A DNA stretch of 64,000 bases from Haloarcula mannanilytica (GCF_005406125.1 NZ_BIXZ01000006.1:62001-126000), one strand, 5' to 3'. Shown: positions 9,040-18,266, counted from the first letter of the stretch. The notes: generated by a model from the sequence alone, not told the origin. Translations and numbers: made by a program.

Positions 9040-10031
9040 TGGTGAGCTTCATCGCCGGCCTGCTCGATGCGACCGTCCAGGCGGCGACAGTGCTCTTGCT
9101 CGCCGGGATGGGAGAACTCATCAGCGAGCGGGCGGGCGTTCTCAACCTCGGTGTCGAGGGGATGATGCTCGTCGGCGCACTCGGGGGGTTTATCACGACC
9201 GTCCTCACGGGGAGCCACTGGCTCGGGTTCGGCGTCGGCATCCTCCTCGGGATGGTGCTGGCGCTGGTGCATGCGTTCCTCTGTATCACGCTGAAGTCGA
9301 ACCAGGTCATCAGCGGCGTCATGCTGACGTTGCTGGGGACCGGACTCACGACGTTTTTCGGCTCCGGCTGGGTCGAGGAGTCAATCGACGGCTTCCCGCA
9401 GATGACGCTCCCGCTCGTCGGGCAGTACCTCGTGGATATCCCCGTCATCGGCGAGGCTTTCTTCCGGAGCACGGCGACGGACTACCTCGCGCTGGGCCTG
9501 CTGCTTGTGGTCTGGTACTTCCTGCACCACTCGAACCTCGGGCTGGAGATGATCGCCGTCGGCGAGGACCCCGAGATGGCGGACACGATGGGCGTGTCCG
9601 TGTTCAGGCTGCGGTATCTCGCGGTGCTCATCGGTGGCGGGTTCGCCGGTGCGGCCGGGGCACATCTCTCCCTTGCCTTCTCGCAGCTCTGGGTCCCCGG
9701 CATGACTGCGGGGCGGGGCTGGATTGCCGTTGCGCTGGTCATCTTCGCGCAGTGGCGGCCCCGTCGGATGCTGATCGGGGCGTACCTGTTCGGCCTGCTC
9801 GATGCGCTTCGCATCCGCTCGCAGTCCATCTCGCTGACGCTGGGTCCCGACGCGCCGCTCGCGGGCGTCGTCAACCCCGTCGTCGAGTTCCTCATGACGC
9901 CACAGATCATGGGGACGTACCCGTATCTGGCGACGATCCTCGTGCTGGCCTACGCCGTCATCCGGACCAAGAGCGACCAGCTCGCGGTCCCGTCGGCGCT
10001 ATTGCAGTCCTACAGCCGCGAGACGGACTAA
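9039..10031 (+). CDS. nucleoside-type ABC importer permease 2
   Basis: This 330-residue partner permease is of the same family, with the diagnostic GVLNLGVEGMMLVGAL motif near the N-terminus and HHSNLGLEMIAVGEDPEMAD as the coupling loop. It is predicted to span the membrane about eight to ten times. It is the last gene of the operon; a TATA box for the following oxidoreductase lies 55 bp after its stop. Confidence 0.9.
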   Translation: MVSFIAGLLDATVQAATVLLLAGMGELISERAGVLNLGVEGMMLVGALGGFITTVLTGSHWLGFGVGILLGMVLALVHAFLCITLKSNQVISGVMLTLLGTGLTTFFGSGWVEESIDGFPQMTLPLVGQYLVDIPVIGEAFFRSTATDYLALGLLLVVWYFLHHSNLGLEMIAVGEDPEMADTMGVSVFRLRYLAVLIGGGFAGAAGAHLSLAFSQLWVPGMTAGRGWIAVALVIFAQWRPRRMLIGAYLFGLLDALRIRSQSISLTLGPDAPLAGVVNPVVEFLMTPQIMGTYPYLATILVLAYAVIRTKSDQLAVPSALLQSYSRETD

Positions 10032-10085
10032 CCGTCGTCCCAAACGGCCGCCAATACCTCCCACAGACCGTGTGTGTGGCCAAAT

Positions 10086-10093
10086 CTATTTAT
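10086..10093 (+). promoter_or_regulatory. TATA box for the LLM oxidoreductase
   Basis: CTATTTAT centred about 31 bp before the ATG fits a haloarchaeal promoter with a very short or absent leader. Confidence 0.5.
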
Positions 10094-10120
10094 CGGCATT
10101 CGCTGAATCCCGCATGTCTC

Positions 10121-11155
10121 ATGAGCGCCAATCAGGTCTTCGAGAGAGGCGACCGTGTCGGTATCTACTTACAGGACAAACACTCGCTGGAAGCGAACGT
10201 CGACCTCGTGCAGTACGCGGAGCAGCAGGGTATCGACGAGATCTGGCAGGCCGAATCACGGCTCGCACGCGACGCCGTCTCCCCGCTCGGTGCGTACGCC
10301 GCCGTCACCGACGATATCAAACTCGGAACCGGCGTTATCAACAACTGGACGCGCAACGCGGCGCTGATCGCCCAGTCGATGAGCACGCTGGAGGAACTCG
10401 CCGGCCCGGACCGCATTATGTGTGGCATCGGAGCCTGGTGGGACCCGCTGGCTGAGAAGGTCGGTATCGACCGCAGCGGCGCGTTGCGGGCGATGCGCGA
10501 GTGTGTCGAAGTGACACAGGACCTGCTGGACATGGAGAACGTCACGTACGACGGGGAGTTCGTCCAGATGCGTGACGTGGAACTGGACGTGGTCCACGGT
10601 GACGACGGGCCCCGAACCGTCCCGGTGTACGTCGGCGGCACCGGGTTCAAGATGCTGGAACTCACCGGCCACTTCGCCGACGGCGCGCTGCTGAACTACC
10701 TCGTCAGTCCCGAGTACAACGAGAAGGCTCTCGACGCACTGGCGACCGGGGCGGAACGCGGCGACCGCTCGCTCGACGACATCGACCGCCCGCAACTGGT
10801 CGTCTGCTCGATGGACCACGACGAGGAACAGGCCCTGGACAACGCCCGCGAACTCATCACGCAGTATCTCGGGCAACAGCCCCACATCATGAAAGCCAGC
10901 GGCGTCAGTCAGGACCTCATCGACGAGGTCGGCGAGACCATCGGCGGGTGGCCGGCCGACAAGGACGATATCAAAGAGGGGATGCACCTCATTCCGGACG
11001 ACGTAGTTCACAAGCTCACGGCCAGCGGGACGCCCGAGCAGTGCCGCGAGAAGGTCCGTGAGTACGCGGAAACGGGCTGTCAGTGCCCGATTCTCTATCC
11101 GCTGGGCGACGACCGCGAACTGATGATCGACGAGTTCGCTGACGGCTATCTGTAG
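10121..11155 (+). CDS. LLM-class (luciferase-like) flavin/F420-dependent oxidoreductase
   Basis: This 344-residue TIM-barrel protein of the bacterial-luciferase-like superfamily, closest in style to methylenetetrahydromethanopterin-reductase-like enzymes, has VGIYLQDKHSLEANVDLVQYAE at the N-terminus (quoted in parts: VGIYLQDKH, LVQYAEQQG), LGTGVINNWTRNAA for the cofactor phosphate region and VYVGGTGFKMLELTG. The chosen ATG follows a TATA box; an extension in the same frame through the upstream permease is a shadow. It is probably cytosolic and F420- or FMN-dependent. Next to nucleobase transporters it could act on a heterocycle, by analogy with RutA, but that is inference. Confidence 0.8.
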   Translation: MSANQVFERGDRVGIYLQDKHSLEANVDLVQYAEQQGIDEIWQAESRLARDAVSPLGAYAAVTDDIKLGTGVINNWTRNAALIAQSMSTLEELAGPDRIMCGIGAWWDPLAEKVGIDRSGALRAMRECVEVTQDLLDMENVTYDGEFVQMRDVELDVVHGDDGPRTVPVYVGGTGFKMLELTGHFADGALLNYLVSPEYNEKALDALATGAERGDRSLDDIDRPQLVVCSMDHDEEQALDNARELITQYLGQQPHIMKASGVSQDLIDEVGETIGGWPADKDDIKEGMHLIPDDVVHKLTASGTPEQCREKVREYAETGCQCPILYPLGDDRELMIDEFADGYL

Positions 11156-11189
11156 TCGGGGGTCTCGCGCCGACACGAGAGGCAGCGCC

Positions 11190-11195
11190 TTTTTT
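11190..11195 (+). terminator. oligo-T transcription terminator
   Basis: A run of six T follows a GC-rich segment 35 bp after the oxidoreductase stop, the usual form of an intrinsic archaeal terminator. It overlaps the stop of the convergent permease gene. Confidence 0.45.
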
Positions 11196-12600
11196 AATCA
11201 TCGTCGACCGATGGTGCGCCCGCTCCCGCCTCAGTCACCTCGGGTTCCAGGCCGGCGGTATACTCAGTTGGTCCGGTTCCGACACTTCCACCGGGGAACA
11301 CGACGTTGAGGAGGAGGGCGGCCATCCCCCCAGTGACGAGCGCGGACCCGAACAGCGTCTGGACCTCGGACGGGAAGTTCTGGAGGATTTCCGGACGAAA
11401 GGCGACGCCGAGGCCCAGCGCCATCGACATGGCGAGGATAGTCGAGTTTCGGTGGTCGAGTTCGACGTTCTGCGTGATGAGCCGTGCGCCCGAGGAGAAT
11501 ATCATTGCGAATAGGATGAGTGCGCCGCCGCCAAGTACAGCGTCGGGCATCGCCGAGACGACTGCGCCGACCTTCGGGACGAACCCGAGGGCAAGTAGGA
11601 CGACGCCACCGATACCGGCGACGTACCGGCTAGCGACACCGGTGAAGTTCACGAGGCCGACGTTCTGCGAGAACGACGTGTTTGGGAGCGCGTTGAATAC
11701 CGCTCCGAAGACGCTCATCACGCCGTCGGCGACGAGGCCGCCGCGGATTTCCTCGCGGGTGGCATCCCGCCCGGTCGCGGACACCGTCCCCGAGATGTCC
11801 CCGATAGTCTCCATGCCGGTGATGATATAGAGGAAGGCCACGGTGACGACGGCGCTCGGCTCGAAGGCGAGGCCGTATTTGAGCGGGACCGGTACGGTGA
11901 TCCAGCCGGCCGACGCGACGGCCGAGAAGTCGACCACGCCCAGCGCGAGCGCGACGAGGTACCCGACGACGATGCCGACGAACACGCTGATGACGCGGAG
12001 GAACCCCTTAAAAAACTGGTTCAGACCCACCGTGACGACCAGGACGAGCCCCGCCAGTCCGAGATTGACGAACGAGCCGTACCCCTCCGCTGACGGCCCT
12101 GCCGAGGCCCCGGCGGCGTAGTTCATCCCTGTGGGGATGAGCGTTAGCCCGATGAGCATCACGACGATACCGGTGACCAACGGCGGGAAGAACTGGCGAA
12201 ACCGGTCGAACGAGACACCCATGAGAATCTCGACCGGTGCGGCCAGCAGTGACGCCCCGAAGACAGCGGCAATACCGAACTGGTTCCCAATCCCGATGAG
12301 CGGGCCGAGAAACGCGAAGCTAGTTCCCATGACTACCGGGAGCCGCGCCCCGACTGGGCCGACCGGGTACGCCTGGACGATGGTCGCGACACCGGCGACG
12401 ATGAGTGCCATCTGGACGAGAAACGTCGTCTCCCCTGTGACAGAGCCGACGGCTCCAGCGAGGATCAGCGGGGGCGCGACGTTACCCAGAAACATCGCGA
12501 GTACGTGCTGGATGCCGAGAGGAATCGCCTTCCCCAGTGGCGGTTTGTCTTCGATATCGTACAATACGACCGACTGTTGCTCCGCTTCTGGACCGCTCAT
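11194..12600 (-). CDS. NCS2 family xanthine/uracil permease
   Basis: This 468-residue nucleobase:cation symporter has about 14 predicted membrane helices. Family marks are the N-terminal GIQHVLAMFLGNVAPPLIL region (GIQHVLAMFLG), ITGMETIGDISG (the NAT substrate-site helix with its conserved Glu), NTSFSQNVGLV, and FVPKVGAVVSAMPDAVLGG. The presence of SQNVG favours xanthine/purine or uracil transport; which one is not certain. It transcribes away from threonine synthase and converges on the LLM gene. It fits the nucleobase salvage theme of this region. Confidence 0.9.
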   Translation of the reverse strand: MSGPEAEQQSVVLYDIEDKPPLGKAIPLGIQHVLAMFLGNVAPPLILAGAVGSVTGETTFLVQMALIVAGVATIVQAYPVGPVGARLPVVMGTSFAFLGPLIGIGNQFGIAAVFGASLLAAPVEILMGVSFDRFRQFFPPLVTGIVVMLIGLTLIPTGMNYAAGASAGPSAEGYGSFVNLGLAGLVLVVTVGLNQFFKGFLRVISVFVGIVVGYLVALALGVVDFSAVASAGWITVPVPLKYGLAFEPSAVVTVAFLYIITGMETIGDISGTVSATGRDATREEIRGGLVADGVMSVFGAVFNALPNTSFSQNVGLVNFTGVASRYVAGIGGVVLLALGFVPKVGAVVSAMPDAVLGGGALILFAMIFSSGARLITQNVELDHRNSTILAMSMALGLGVAFRPEILQNFPSEVQTLFGSALVTGGMAALLLNVVFPGGSVGTGPTEYTAGLEPEVTEAGAGAPSVDDD

Positions 12601-12784
12601 GAGCCGCTATCCCACCGCTTGTCTTTTCAATCCACCTACTGAAATCCTAATATCAACATATGTGTTTAATTTTGGCGACGGTACACACCAGTTTGTCTCA
12701 GTAATTTGCGCTCTTGTGGCTATCAAGATACCTGTTTAGAAACTACAGTCCTCCGGCTCGGAGGTATCTCGAAGTCCGGTCAGA

Positions 12785-12801
12785 AAGTCGGCACCCGACT
12801 T
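12785..12801 (-). terminator. hairpin downstream of threonine synthase
   Basis: AAGTCGG and CCGACTT form a perfect 7-bp stem with a 3-base loop, followed on the minus strand by a short T stretch. A second 6-bp hairpin (CCTCCG/CGGAGG) lies at 12750-12764. Together they probably end the thrC transcript; the remaining gap to 12601 carries the NCS2 promoter. Confidence 0.35.
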
Positions 12802-12836
12802 ATCAGTCCTCCGAAGGCCTCAGTTTCCCGAAGGCG

Positions 12837-14096
12837 TCAGTCGTCAGCCGCGGCTTCCTCGGCCGTGCCGTACAGGCCCTCGACTTCCGCGATCTCCGGA
12901 TCGATCCGGTCGACCCCACCGGTCGCCTTCTCGGCGCTTTTCGTGTCTTTCAGGCCGAAACCTGTGGATACGACGACGACGGTTTCGTCCTGTTCGATGA
13001 TACCGCGGTCGAGCGCCGTTTGGACGCCGGCGACGGGCGTCGCGCCCGCCGGTTCGGAGTAGATGCCCTCGGTGCTCCCGAGCAGTTTCTCAGCTGCCAG
13101 GATCTCCTCGTCGGAGACCAGCACGCTCGTCCCGCCGCTCTGTTCGAGCGCGCGGCAGGCCTTGACCGTGTTGCGCGGGCGGCCGACGGCGATGGAGTCG
13201 GCCAGTGTTTCGGCGATATCGTCGATGCTCTCGTGGTCGTGAAAGGCGTCGTGTATCGCAGACGCACCTTCGGCCTGGACACCGAGCATCTTGGGGTGGT
13301 CGTCGACGTAGCCCATCTCGTAGAACTCCTTGAACCCCTTCCAGGCCCCGGCGATCGTACAGCCGTCGCCCATCGAGAACACGACCCAGTCCGGGACGTG
13401 CCCGCGGGCGAGAGACTGGTCGGCGAGTTCGTGGCCGACAGTCCGCTTGCCCTCGACCTGGAACGGATTGATGGCCGCGTTGCGGTTGTACCAGCCGTAC
13501 TTCTCTGTCACCTCGACGCTGAGGTCGTAGGCTTCGTCGTAGCTGCCGTTGACAGCCAGCACGTCCGCACCGTAGACGAGCGGCTGGGCGAGCTTGCCCG
13601 TCGGAGCGTCACCGGGGACGAAGATACGACAGTCCATCCCACCGCGGGCGGCATACCCCGACAGCGACGCGGCAGCGTTGCCCGTCGAGGCGCAGGTGAT
13701 GATGTCGCGGCCGGCGTGTCTGGCTTTCGTGACCGCGATGGCGCTGGCGCGGTCCTTGAAACAGCCCGTCGGGTTCCGCCCGTCGTCTTTGACGAGCGTC
13801 TCGACGCCCAAGGCATCGCTGAGGTTCGGCGCGTCGAAGAGGTCCGTCCCGCCCTCGTTGAGCGTCACGATGTCGGCGTCCGCTGCGACCGGCAGGAACG
13901 CCTCGTACTTCCACTGGCTCGCTATTGGCCCACCGAGGTCGCCGTCGAACGCGTCGTCGATAGCGTCGTAGTCGTATGTCACTTCGAGAATCCCCTTCAC
14001 ACCCTCGTGTTCGGGGCAGGTGTAGATGACCTGGTTTGGGTCGTACTCCGCCCCACAGAGTGTACACTCGAGGGTTGTGACTTGCGTCATGCCCAT
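12837..14096 (-). CDS. thrC: threonine synthase (PLP-dependent)
   Basis: This 419-residue fold-type II PLP enzyme converts O-phosphohomoserine to threonine. A zinc-ribbon-like N-terminus (LECTLCG, then YTCPEHEG) is common in archaeal threonine synthases. The Schiff-base Lys lies in NPTGCFKDRA (about 118), and STGNAAASLS binds the phosphate of PLP. Two ATGs lie six bases apart (14096, 14090); GGAG sits 5 nt before the first and a TATA box 24-31 bp before it, so 14096 is chosen though the second remains possible. It appears to be a housekeeping gene inside the catabolic region; a related ammonia-lyase role is less likely given the motif set. Confidence 0.88.
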   Translation of the reverse strand: MGMTQVTTLECTLCGAEYDPNQVIYTCPEHEGVKGILEVTYDYDAIDDAFDGDLGGPIASQWKYEAFLPVAADADIVTLNEGGTDLFDAPNLSDALGVETLVKDDGRNPTGCFKDRASAIAVTKARHAGRDIITCASTGNAAASLSGYAARGGMDCRIFVPGDAPTGKLAQPLVYGADVLAVNGSYDEAYDLSVEVTEKYGWYNRNAAINPFQVEGKRTVGHELADQSLARGHVPDWVVFSMGDGCTIAGAWKGFKEFYEMGYVDDHPKMLGVQAEGASAIHDAFHDHESIDDIAETLADSIAVGRPRNTVKACRALEQSGGTSVLVSDEEILAAEKLLGSTEGIYSEPAGATPVAGVQTALDRGIIEQDETVVVVSTGFGLKDTKSAEKATGGVDRIDPEIAEVEGLYGTAEEAAADD

Positions 14097-14118
14097 ACTA
14101 TCTCCTGAATACAACCGG

Positions 14119-14127
14119 ATATAAAAC
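14119..14127 (-). promoter_or_regulatory. TATA box of thrC
   Basis: GTTTTATAT on the minus strand lies 23-31 bp upstream of the first thrC ATG, standard spacing for a haloarchaeal promoter. Confidence 0.55.
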
Positions 14128-14248
14128 CGTACTGTGGGTTCGGTCCGCTTGTGGTGGCGTTGATTCGGTGGCGTCGCCGCCACACTCCACACACTGCTCG
14201 CACACGCGACACATCGGCCTGTGGCGTCGCTAGCCCCGCGACTGGTCC

Positions 14249-15592
14249 CTACAGCGGCCGGTCCAGGAACTGTCCGCGACCGGCCCTCGACAGCACTTCG
14301 TGGTCCTCCGCAACGATTTCACCCCCGGCAATGACCGTGTCTACACGCGCGCTCCAGCGCTGTCCCTCGTACGGCGTCCAGCCACCGACGAACGTGTGGT
14401 CGGCGGCGGACACCTCGTACTCGCCCGCTCGGATGAGCATCACGTCCGCGTCCGTTCCGACCCGCAGTGACCCCTTCCGCGGGTACATACCGGCCTTCCG
14501 GGCAGGGGCCGCACAGACGAGTTCGTGGAGGCGTGGCCACGAAATCCGGCCCTCGTGGACCCCCTCGCTGGCGAGGAACTCGACCATCGTTTCGACACCC
14601 GGGAGGCCGGCGTAGGGCTCCCAGATATCTTCCCAGCCGGCTTTTCGGGTCTCACGGTACGTCGGGAAGTGGTCCGTGCCGATGAGGTCGATTGTCCCGT
14701 CTCGAACCGCCTCCCAGAGTCGCCCCCGCTCGGCGTCGGATTTGAGGCTGGGGTTGACTTTCAGGAATGGCCCCTTTTCAGCAACGTCGGCCTTCGAGAA
14801 GGCGAGATACTGCGGGCAGGTTTCGAGCGTGACGGGAACGTTCGCTCGTGATTTGAAACGGCCGCCCTCGCGTGCACCGCTCCCGCTTGAGATGTGGACA
14901 ACGTGCAGCGGACAGTCGGCGTACTCCGCGAAATAGCCCGCCCGGGAAATCGCGTCCAACTCAGCTTCGAGCGGGCGCGAGTCCATGTACGCGTTGGGTT
15001 CGTCGCCGTCGATAGTCGACCGGGCGTCGTCGAGAAGTCCCTGCGTCTCGCAGTGAACGCGAACCGTTCCCCCGGCATCGCCCGCGCGTCGCATGAGCCG
15101 TGCGATGGACGCATCGCTCGCTAGGTACGGATCGGCGGTGAACGTCTTGAAATCCGGCGTCCCGGCGTCTATGATGCCGGTCACGTCGATACTGGGATCC
15201 TGAATGTTACCCGCGACAAGGCCAAAATCGACGTGTGCGAGTGCCGAACACGTCTTCGCTTTCTTCCGCACTGCCTCGGGGGTTGTGACCGGCGTTTGCG
15301 TCGGTAACTCGATGACCGTCGTCACCCCACCAGCGACCGCACTTGCGGTCTGGGACGCGAAGTCTATGCCGTCCGGAAACAGGTCGTCGTCATGCATGTG
15401 CGTGTGTACGTCGATAGCGCCCGGGAGCGCGACCATGCCGTCGGCGTCGATGACGGTCTCCGGGTCAGTGGGGGTCGGGACCGACGATGCCGAACCAGCG
15501 GCATCTATCGTCCCGTCGGAAATCACAATCTCACCTTGCTGGACGCTCCCCGCTCTCACCACCCGTGCGTTTGTGATGTGAATATCTGTCAT
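14249..15592 (-). CDS. allantoinase/dihydropyrimidinase-like cyclic amidohydrolase
   Basis: This 447-residue cytosolic amidohydrolase opens cyclic amides (allantoin, hydantoins, dihydropyrimidines or dihydroorotate). It has H63/H65 in GAIDVHTHMH, the candidate carbamylated lysine K149 in PDFKTF, HCETQG, HVVHISSGSG, and the final metal Asp in LIGTDHFPTY. The FKTF lysine context resembles allantoinases more than dihydroorotases. The ATG at 15592 is preferred because the family N-terminus begins MTDIHITNARVV; the in-frame extension is unsupported. It is divergent from an SsnA-like aminohydrolase. Together with the M20 carbamoylase it would make a two-step cyclic-ureide pathway. Confidence 0.82.
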   Translation of the reverse strand: MTDIHITNARVVRAGSVQQGEIVISDGTIDAAGSASSVPTPTDPETVIDADGMVALPGAIDVHTHMHDDDLFPDGIDFASQTASAVAGGVTTVIELPTQTPVTTPEAVRKKAKTCSALAHVDFGLVAGNIQDPSIDVTGIIDAGTPDFKTFTADPYLASDASIARLMRRAGDAGGTVRVHCETQGLLDDARSTIDGDEPNAYMDSRPLEAELDAISRAGYFAEYADCPLHVVHISSGSGAREGGRFKSRANVPVTLETCPQYLAFSKADVAEKGPFLKVNPSLKSDAERGRLWEAVRDGTIDLIGTDHFPTYRETRKAGWEDIWEPYAGLPGVETMVEFLASEGVHEGRISWPRLHELVCAAPARKAGMYPRKGSLRVGTDADVMLIRAGEYEVSAADHTFVGGWTPYEGQRWSARVDTVIAGGEIVAEDHEVLSRAGRGQFLDRPL

Positions 15593-15734
15593 GCCAGTAC
15601 GGCCAGGGCGAACGACGAAAACAGTTGGTGTGTGACACGCCACATCTCCCAACAAACTGCTTGTGAACGGATGGCTGATACGGCTGTTCTGGGGCGGAGA
15701 CAGCTTTTAGTCGGCTGCCAGTATCCCCCAATCT

Positions 15735-17033
15735 GTGATACTGAACGCAGGGACGCTCATCACGATGGACGATGCGCGTACGGTCCGGTCGGAGGCACAC
15801 GTCGTTGTCGAAGACGGTGAAATCGTCGCCATCGAGGACGGGTACGCGTCGGGCGCAGATGTGGTCGATGCCACTGACGAAGTCGTTATCCCCGGGTTAG
15901 TGAACTGCCATACCCACATGTACGCGCTCCCGATTCGCGGCGCGCCGTTGGACACCTCTCCCGAGAGCTTCTATGAAGCACTCGTCGACATCTGGTGGAA
16001 CGTGGATGAAGCGTTTACCGAGCGTAACGCTCGGCTGTCTGCGCTGGGGTCCTGTGCCGAGATGCTGCAAAGCGGCGTCACCACGTTCTGTGACAACTAT
16101 TCGGGACCGAACACGCTGCCTGGCGGTCTCGACGCCGTTGCCGAGGGCGTCGCACAGACCCCGATCCGCGGGATGATCTCTTTCGAGACGACAGCCAGAC
16201 ACTCCGAGGCCCAGGCCAGAGACGGCATCGCGGAAAATCAGCGCTTCATCGACGAAGCAGAGGGCAGGTACGACACAGTCTCCGGCCACTACTGTCTCCA
16301 CACGCTGTTTACCAACACCGAAGATATCGTCGGGGAGTGTGTCGACCGGGCCACCGACGACGACCGACCGATACAGATCCATCTCGAAGAAGGGCTGGTC
16401 GACGTTCACGAATCCATCGCCGACTACGGGAAACGTCCGGTGCCAGCGCTCGAAGACATGGGCTTTTTCGACGCCGAGGTCATCGCCGCTCACTGCGTCC
16501 ACTCGACCGAGTCCGAAATCGAAATCCTGGCCGACAACGATGTCCGTGTCGCCCACAACCCCTATTCCAACATCAACAACGCCGTCGGAATCGCCGATGT
16601 GGAGACCATGCAGGCCCACGAGATGACAATCGGTCTCGGCGATGACGGCTGGGATCCCGACATGTTCGAGACGATGCGCTCAGCCGCTGGGATCCACAAA
16701 CTCAAACAACGCAACCCCAGTGGCTTCGATATGGCGACGGCCCTCGAATGGGCGACCATCGGTAGCGCGGCGGTGCTGGGGATGGACGATGCTGTCGGCA
16801 GTATCGAAGTCGGCAAACGCGGTGATTTCGTTACGTTGGATCTGGGACCCAATCCGGTGCTGTCCGGAAGCGCCCCGTATTACGTCGTCAGTGCCGCAAG
16901 CGGTGCGAACGTTACTCGGACAATAATCGACGGCGAGGCTGTGTATGACCAGCAGTCGGGCGTTGCCGGGGTTACCGACACAGATATGGCCGCTGTCGGC
17001 GATGCGAGCGCCGAACTCTGGGACCGGTTGTAG
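15735..17033 (+). CDS. SsnA/chlorohydrolase-type amidohydrolase (aminohydrolase)
   Basis: This 432-residue member of the TRZ/ATZ-guanine deaminase superfamily has H59 and H61 in GLVNCHTHMY, a His in IQIHLEEGLVD (about 216), AAHCVH (about 250), the conserved Asn in VAHNPYSN and the metal Asp in GLGDDGWDPDMFE. The latter motif and overall length resemble SsnA, which in bacteria clusters with selenium/molybdenum hydroxylases and purine catabolism. It begins with GTG. Likely reaction: deamination or dechlorination-type hydrolysis of a ring nitrogen compound; substrate unknown. The first gene in the window encodes a molybdenum-hydroxylase Fe-S subunit, which supports the purine link. Confidence 0.8.
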   Translation: MILNAGTLITMDDARTVRSEAHVVVEDGEIVAIEDGYASGADVVDATDEVVIPGLVNCHTHMYALPIRGAPLDTSPESFYEALVDIWWNVDEAFTERNARLSALGSCAEMLQSGVTTFCDNYSGPNTLPGGLDAVAEGVAQTPIRGMISFETTARHSEAQARDGIAENQRFIDEAEGRYDTVSGHYCLHTLFTNTEDIVGECVDRATDDDRPIQIHLEEGLVDVHESIADYGKRPVPALEDMGFFDAEVIAAHCVHSTESEIEILADNDVRVAHNPYSNINNAVGIADVETMQAHEMTIGLGDDGWDPDMFETMRSAAGIHKLKQRNPSGFDMATALEWATIGSAAVLGMDDAVGSIEVGKRGDFVTLDLGPNPVLSGSAPYYVVSAASGANVTRTIIDGEAVYDQQSGVAGVTDTDMAAVGDASAELWDRL

Positions 17034-17091
17034 GGCAGTGGGTGGACCGGGACCGTTCTCTTTCGGGCGTCAAAAAGGGCTTTCAAAATAA

Positions 17092-17179
17092 ACACCCTAA
17101 GTGTGTAAATCTTTTACAACAGCTGTCTTGGCGGGGTCGCCATTCACTTTGAATTTTATAACACCCTAAGTCTGTAAAA
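17092..17179. repeat. direct repeat pair ACACCCTAAGT(G/C)TGTAAA
   Basis: A 19-bp block occurs at 17092-17110 and again at 17161-17179 with one mismatch (ACACCCTAAGTGTGTAAAT and ACACCCTAAGTCTGTAAAA, ending differently by AT content). The copies are 69 bp start-to-start in the 306-bp gene-free stretch before the HTH protein gene. Imperfect dyad character (ACAC...GTGT) suggests operator sites or ends of a small mobile remnant. Confidence 0.6.
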
Positions 17180-17210
17180 TATTGGTCAATATTCTGAATT
17201 TACTGTCAGT

Positions 17211-17229
17211 GTGTACATTCTGTGTACAC
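17211..17229. promoter_or_regulatory. inverted repeat GTGTAC-n7-GTACAC
   Basis: A perfect 6-bp dyad with a 7-base spacer lies 110 bp upstream of the next start codon and 32 bp after the second direct repeat. It looks like a binding site for a dimeric regulator, perhaps the downstream HTH protein itself. Confidence 0.4.
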
Positions 17230-17339
17230 AGTATTCCGGCCGTAGCGAGGTTACTAACGGGAATTACTCGCTATCGTGTGGCTTCGCAAAAATTTCCTAT
17301 TCCAGTATGTAATAGTGGGTCTGTGTGCGTGAGTGACAT

Positions 17340-18266
17340 ATGGTAGTTAGTGACGCCTTTGAGACGTTCACGCAGGTACTCCAATGTGTTGAGTCAACCG
17401 AAACGGAGGTCAAGACGGTTTCAGTTCGAGGACAGACGACCGCAGAAAACGAGGAAATCAGCGCGGATCTGACGCTCGCCACGCCAGTGTTTGGCGGGGC
17501 GTCGCTGCACGATGACGTGTCCGTCGATGCTGAGGAGTTCGAGCTGACAAACGAGCGTATCGAGATTGACGTGACGGTCACTGTCCCAGTCGGAACTGAC
17601 ATCCCCACGCCGTCGACGGAGCAGGGAGACGCTTCAGACGAACTCGTAGAAACCCTCTCTGAGGCTGATTCCGTGCCGGCGTATAAGGACCCCAAGGCAC
17701 TCCAGGCTGCCTACGACGCATGTGACACGTTCCCCGAGATGACCGAAGCGCTCGACGCTGACGTGACCTCCGAAACTGTGCGCCGATACATGGTGGAGTA
17801 CGACATTCATGACCCGACCGAGACGACGCCACAGGCGGGTGGACTCAGCCTTGCTGATGTGTCGACCGATTCCGAGACCGACACTGACGCGTCCGCATCG
17901 ACTGACTCGGACCCGCCTGACGACCCGGCCGACGAGAACGGAGAGCCCGAGGAGTCGGACGGACTGGGGGCTCAGTCCGTCGCAGCCCTCCTCGCCGAAT
18001 CGGATTCCCAGGACAGCGAGGATAATCTGGTCGCAGACGGTCTGGGCGTCTCACAGGAACTGACCGTCTCCGAACTCGCGCGGACAGTTAACCGATCGAA
18101 CTCTCTCCATGAAGTGACTCAGCGGCTGGACCTGAGCCAGAGTCACGCCCGACGATTGCTGTCCGAACTGGACCTCCTCGACCTCGTAACTCATCGGCTG
18201 GCCGCCGATCAGATACGCGTCTCGAATACAGAAATCAAGCGCCGCATCACCGCTGCGAACCATTAA
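17340..18266 (+). CDS. unknown haloarchaeal protein with two HTH-like segments
   Basis: I do not recognise this 308-residue protein. Residues 1-90 are beta-rich and acidic. Residues 118-153 (DPKALQAAYDACDTFPEMTE and on) look like a helix-turn-helix that ends with RRYMVEYDIHD. A very acidic Ser/Thr/Asp linker spans about 165-210. Residues 242-285 (TVSELARTVNRSNSLHEVTQ then SQSHARRLLSELDLLDLV) look like a second HTH. It is probably a DNA-binding protein. Upstream lies a repeat-rich 306-bp region, and 90 bp downstream an unrelated zinc-ribbon protein begins. Confidence 0.7.
   Translation: MVVSDAFETFTQVLQCVESTETEVKTVSVRGQTTAENEEISADLTLATPVFGGASLHDDVSVDAEEFELTNERIEIDVTVTVPVGTDIPTPSTEQGDASDELVETLSEADSVPAYKDPKALQAAYDACDTFPEMTEALDADVTSETVRRYMVEYDIHDPTETTPQAGGLSLADVSTDSETDTDASASTDSDPPDDPADENGEPEESDGLGAQSVAALLAESDSQDSEDNLVADGLGVSQELTVSELARTVNRSNSLHEVTQRLDLSQSHARRLLSELDLLDLVTHRLAADQIRVSNTEIKRRITAANH

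Noticed and set aside
8993-11155. 720-residue frame including the LLM oxidoreductase
   Set aside because: The upstream 376 codons are a shadow of the permease in another frame; a TATA box and the family start fix the ATG at 10121.
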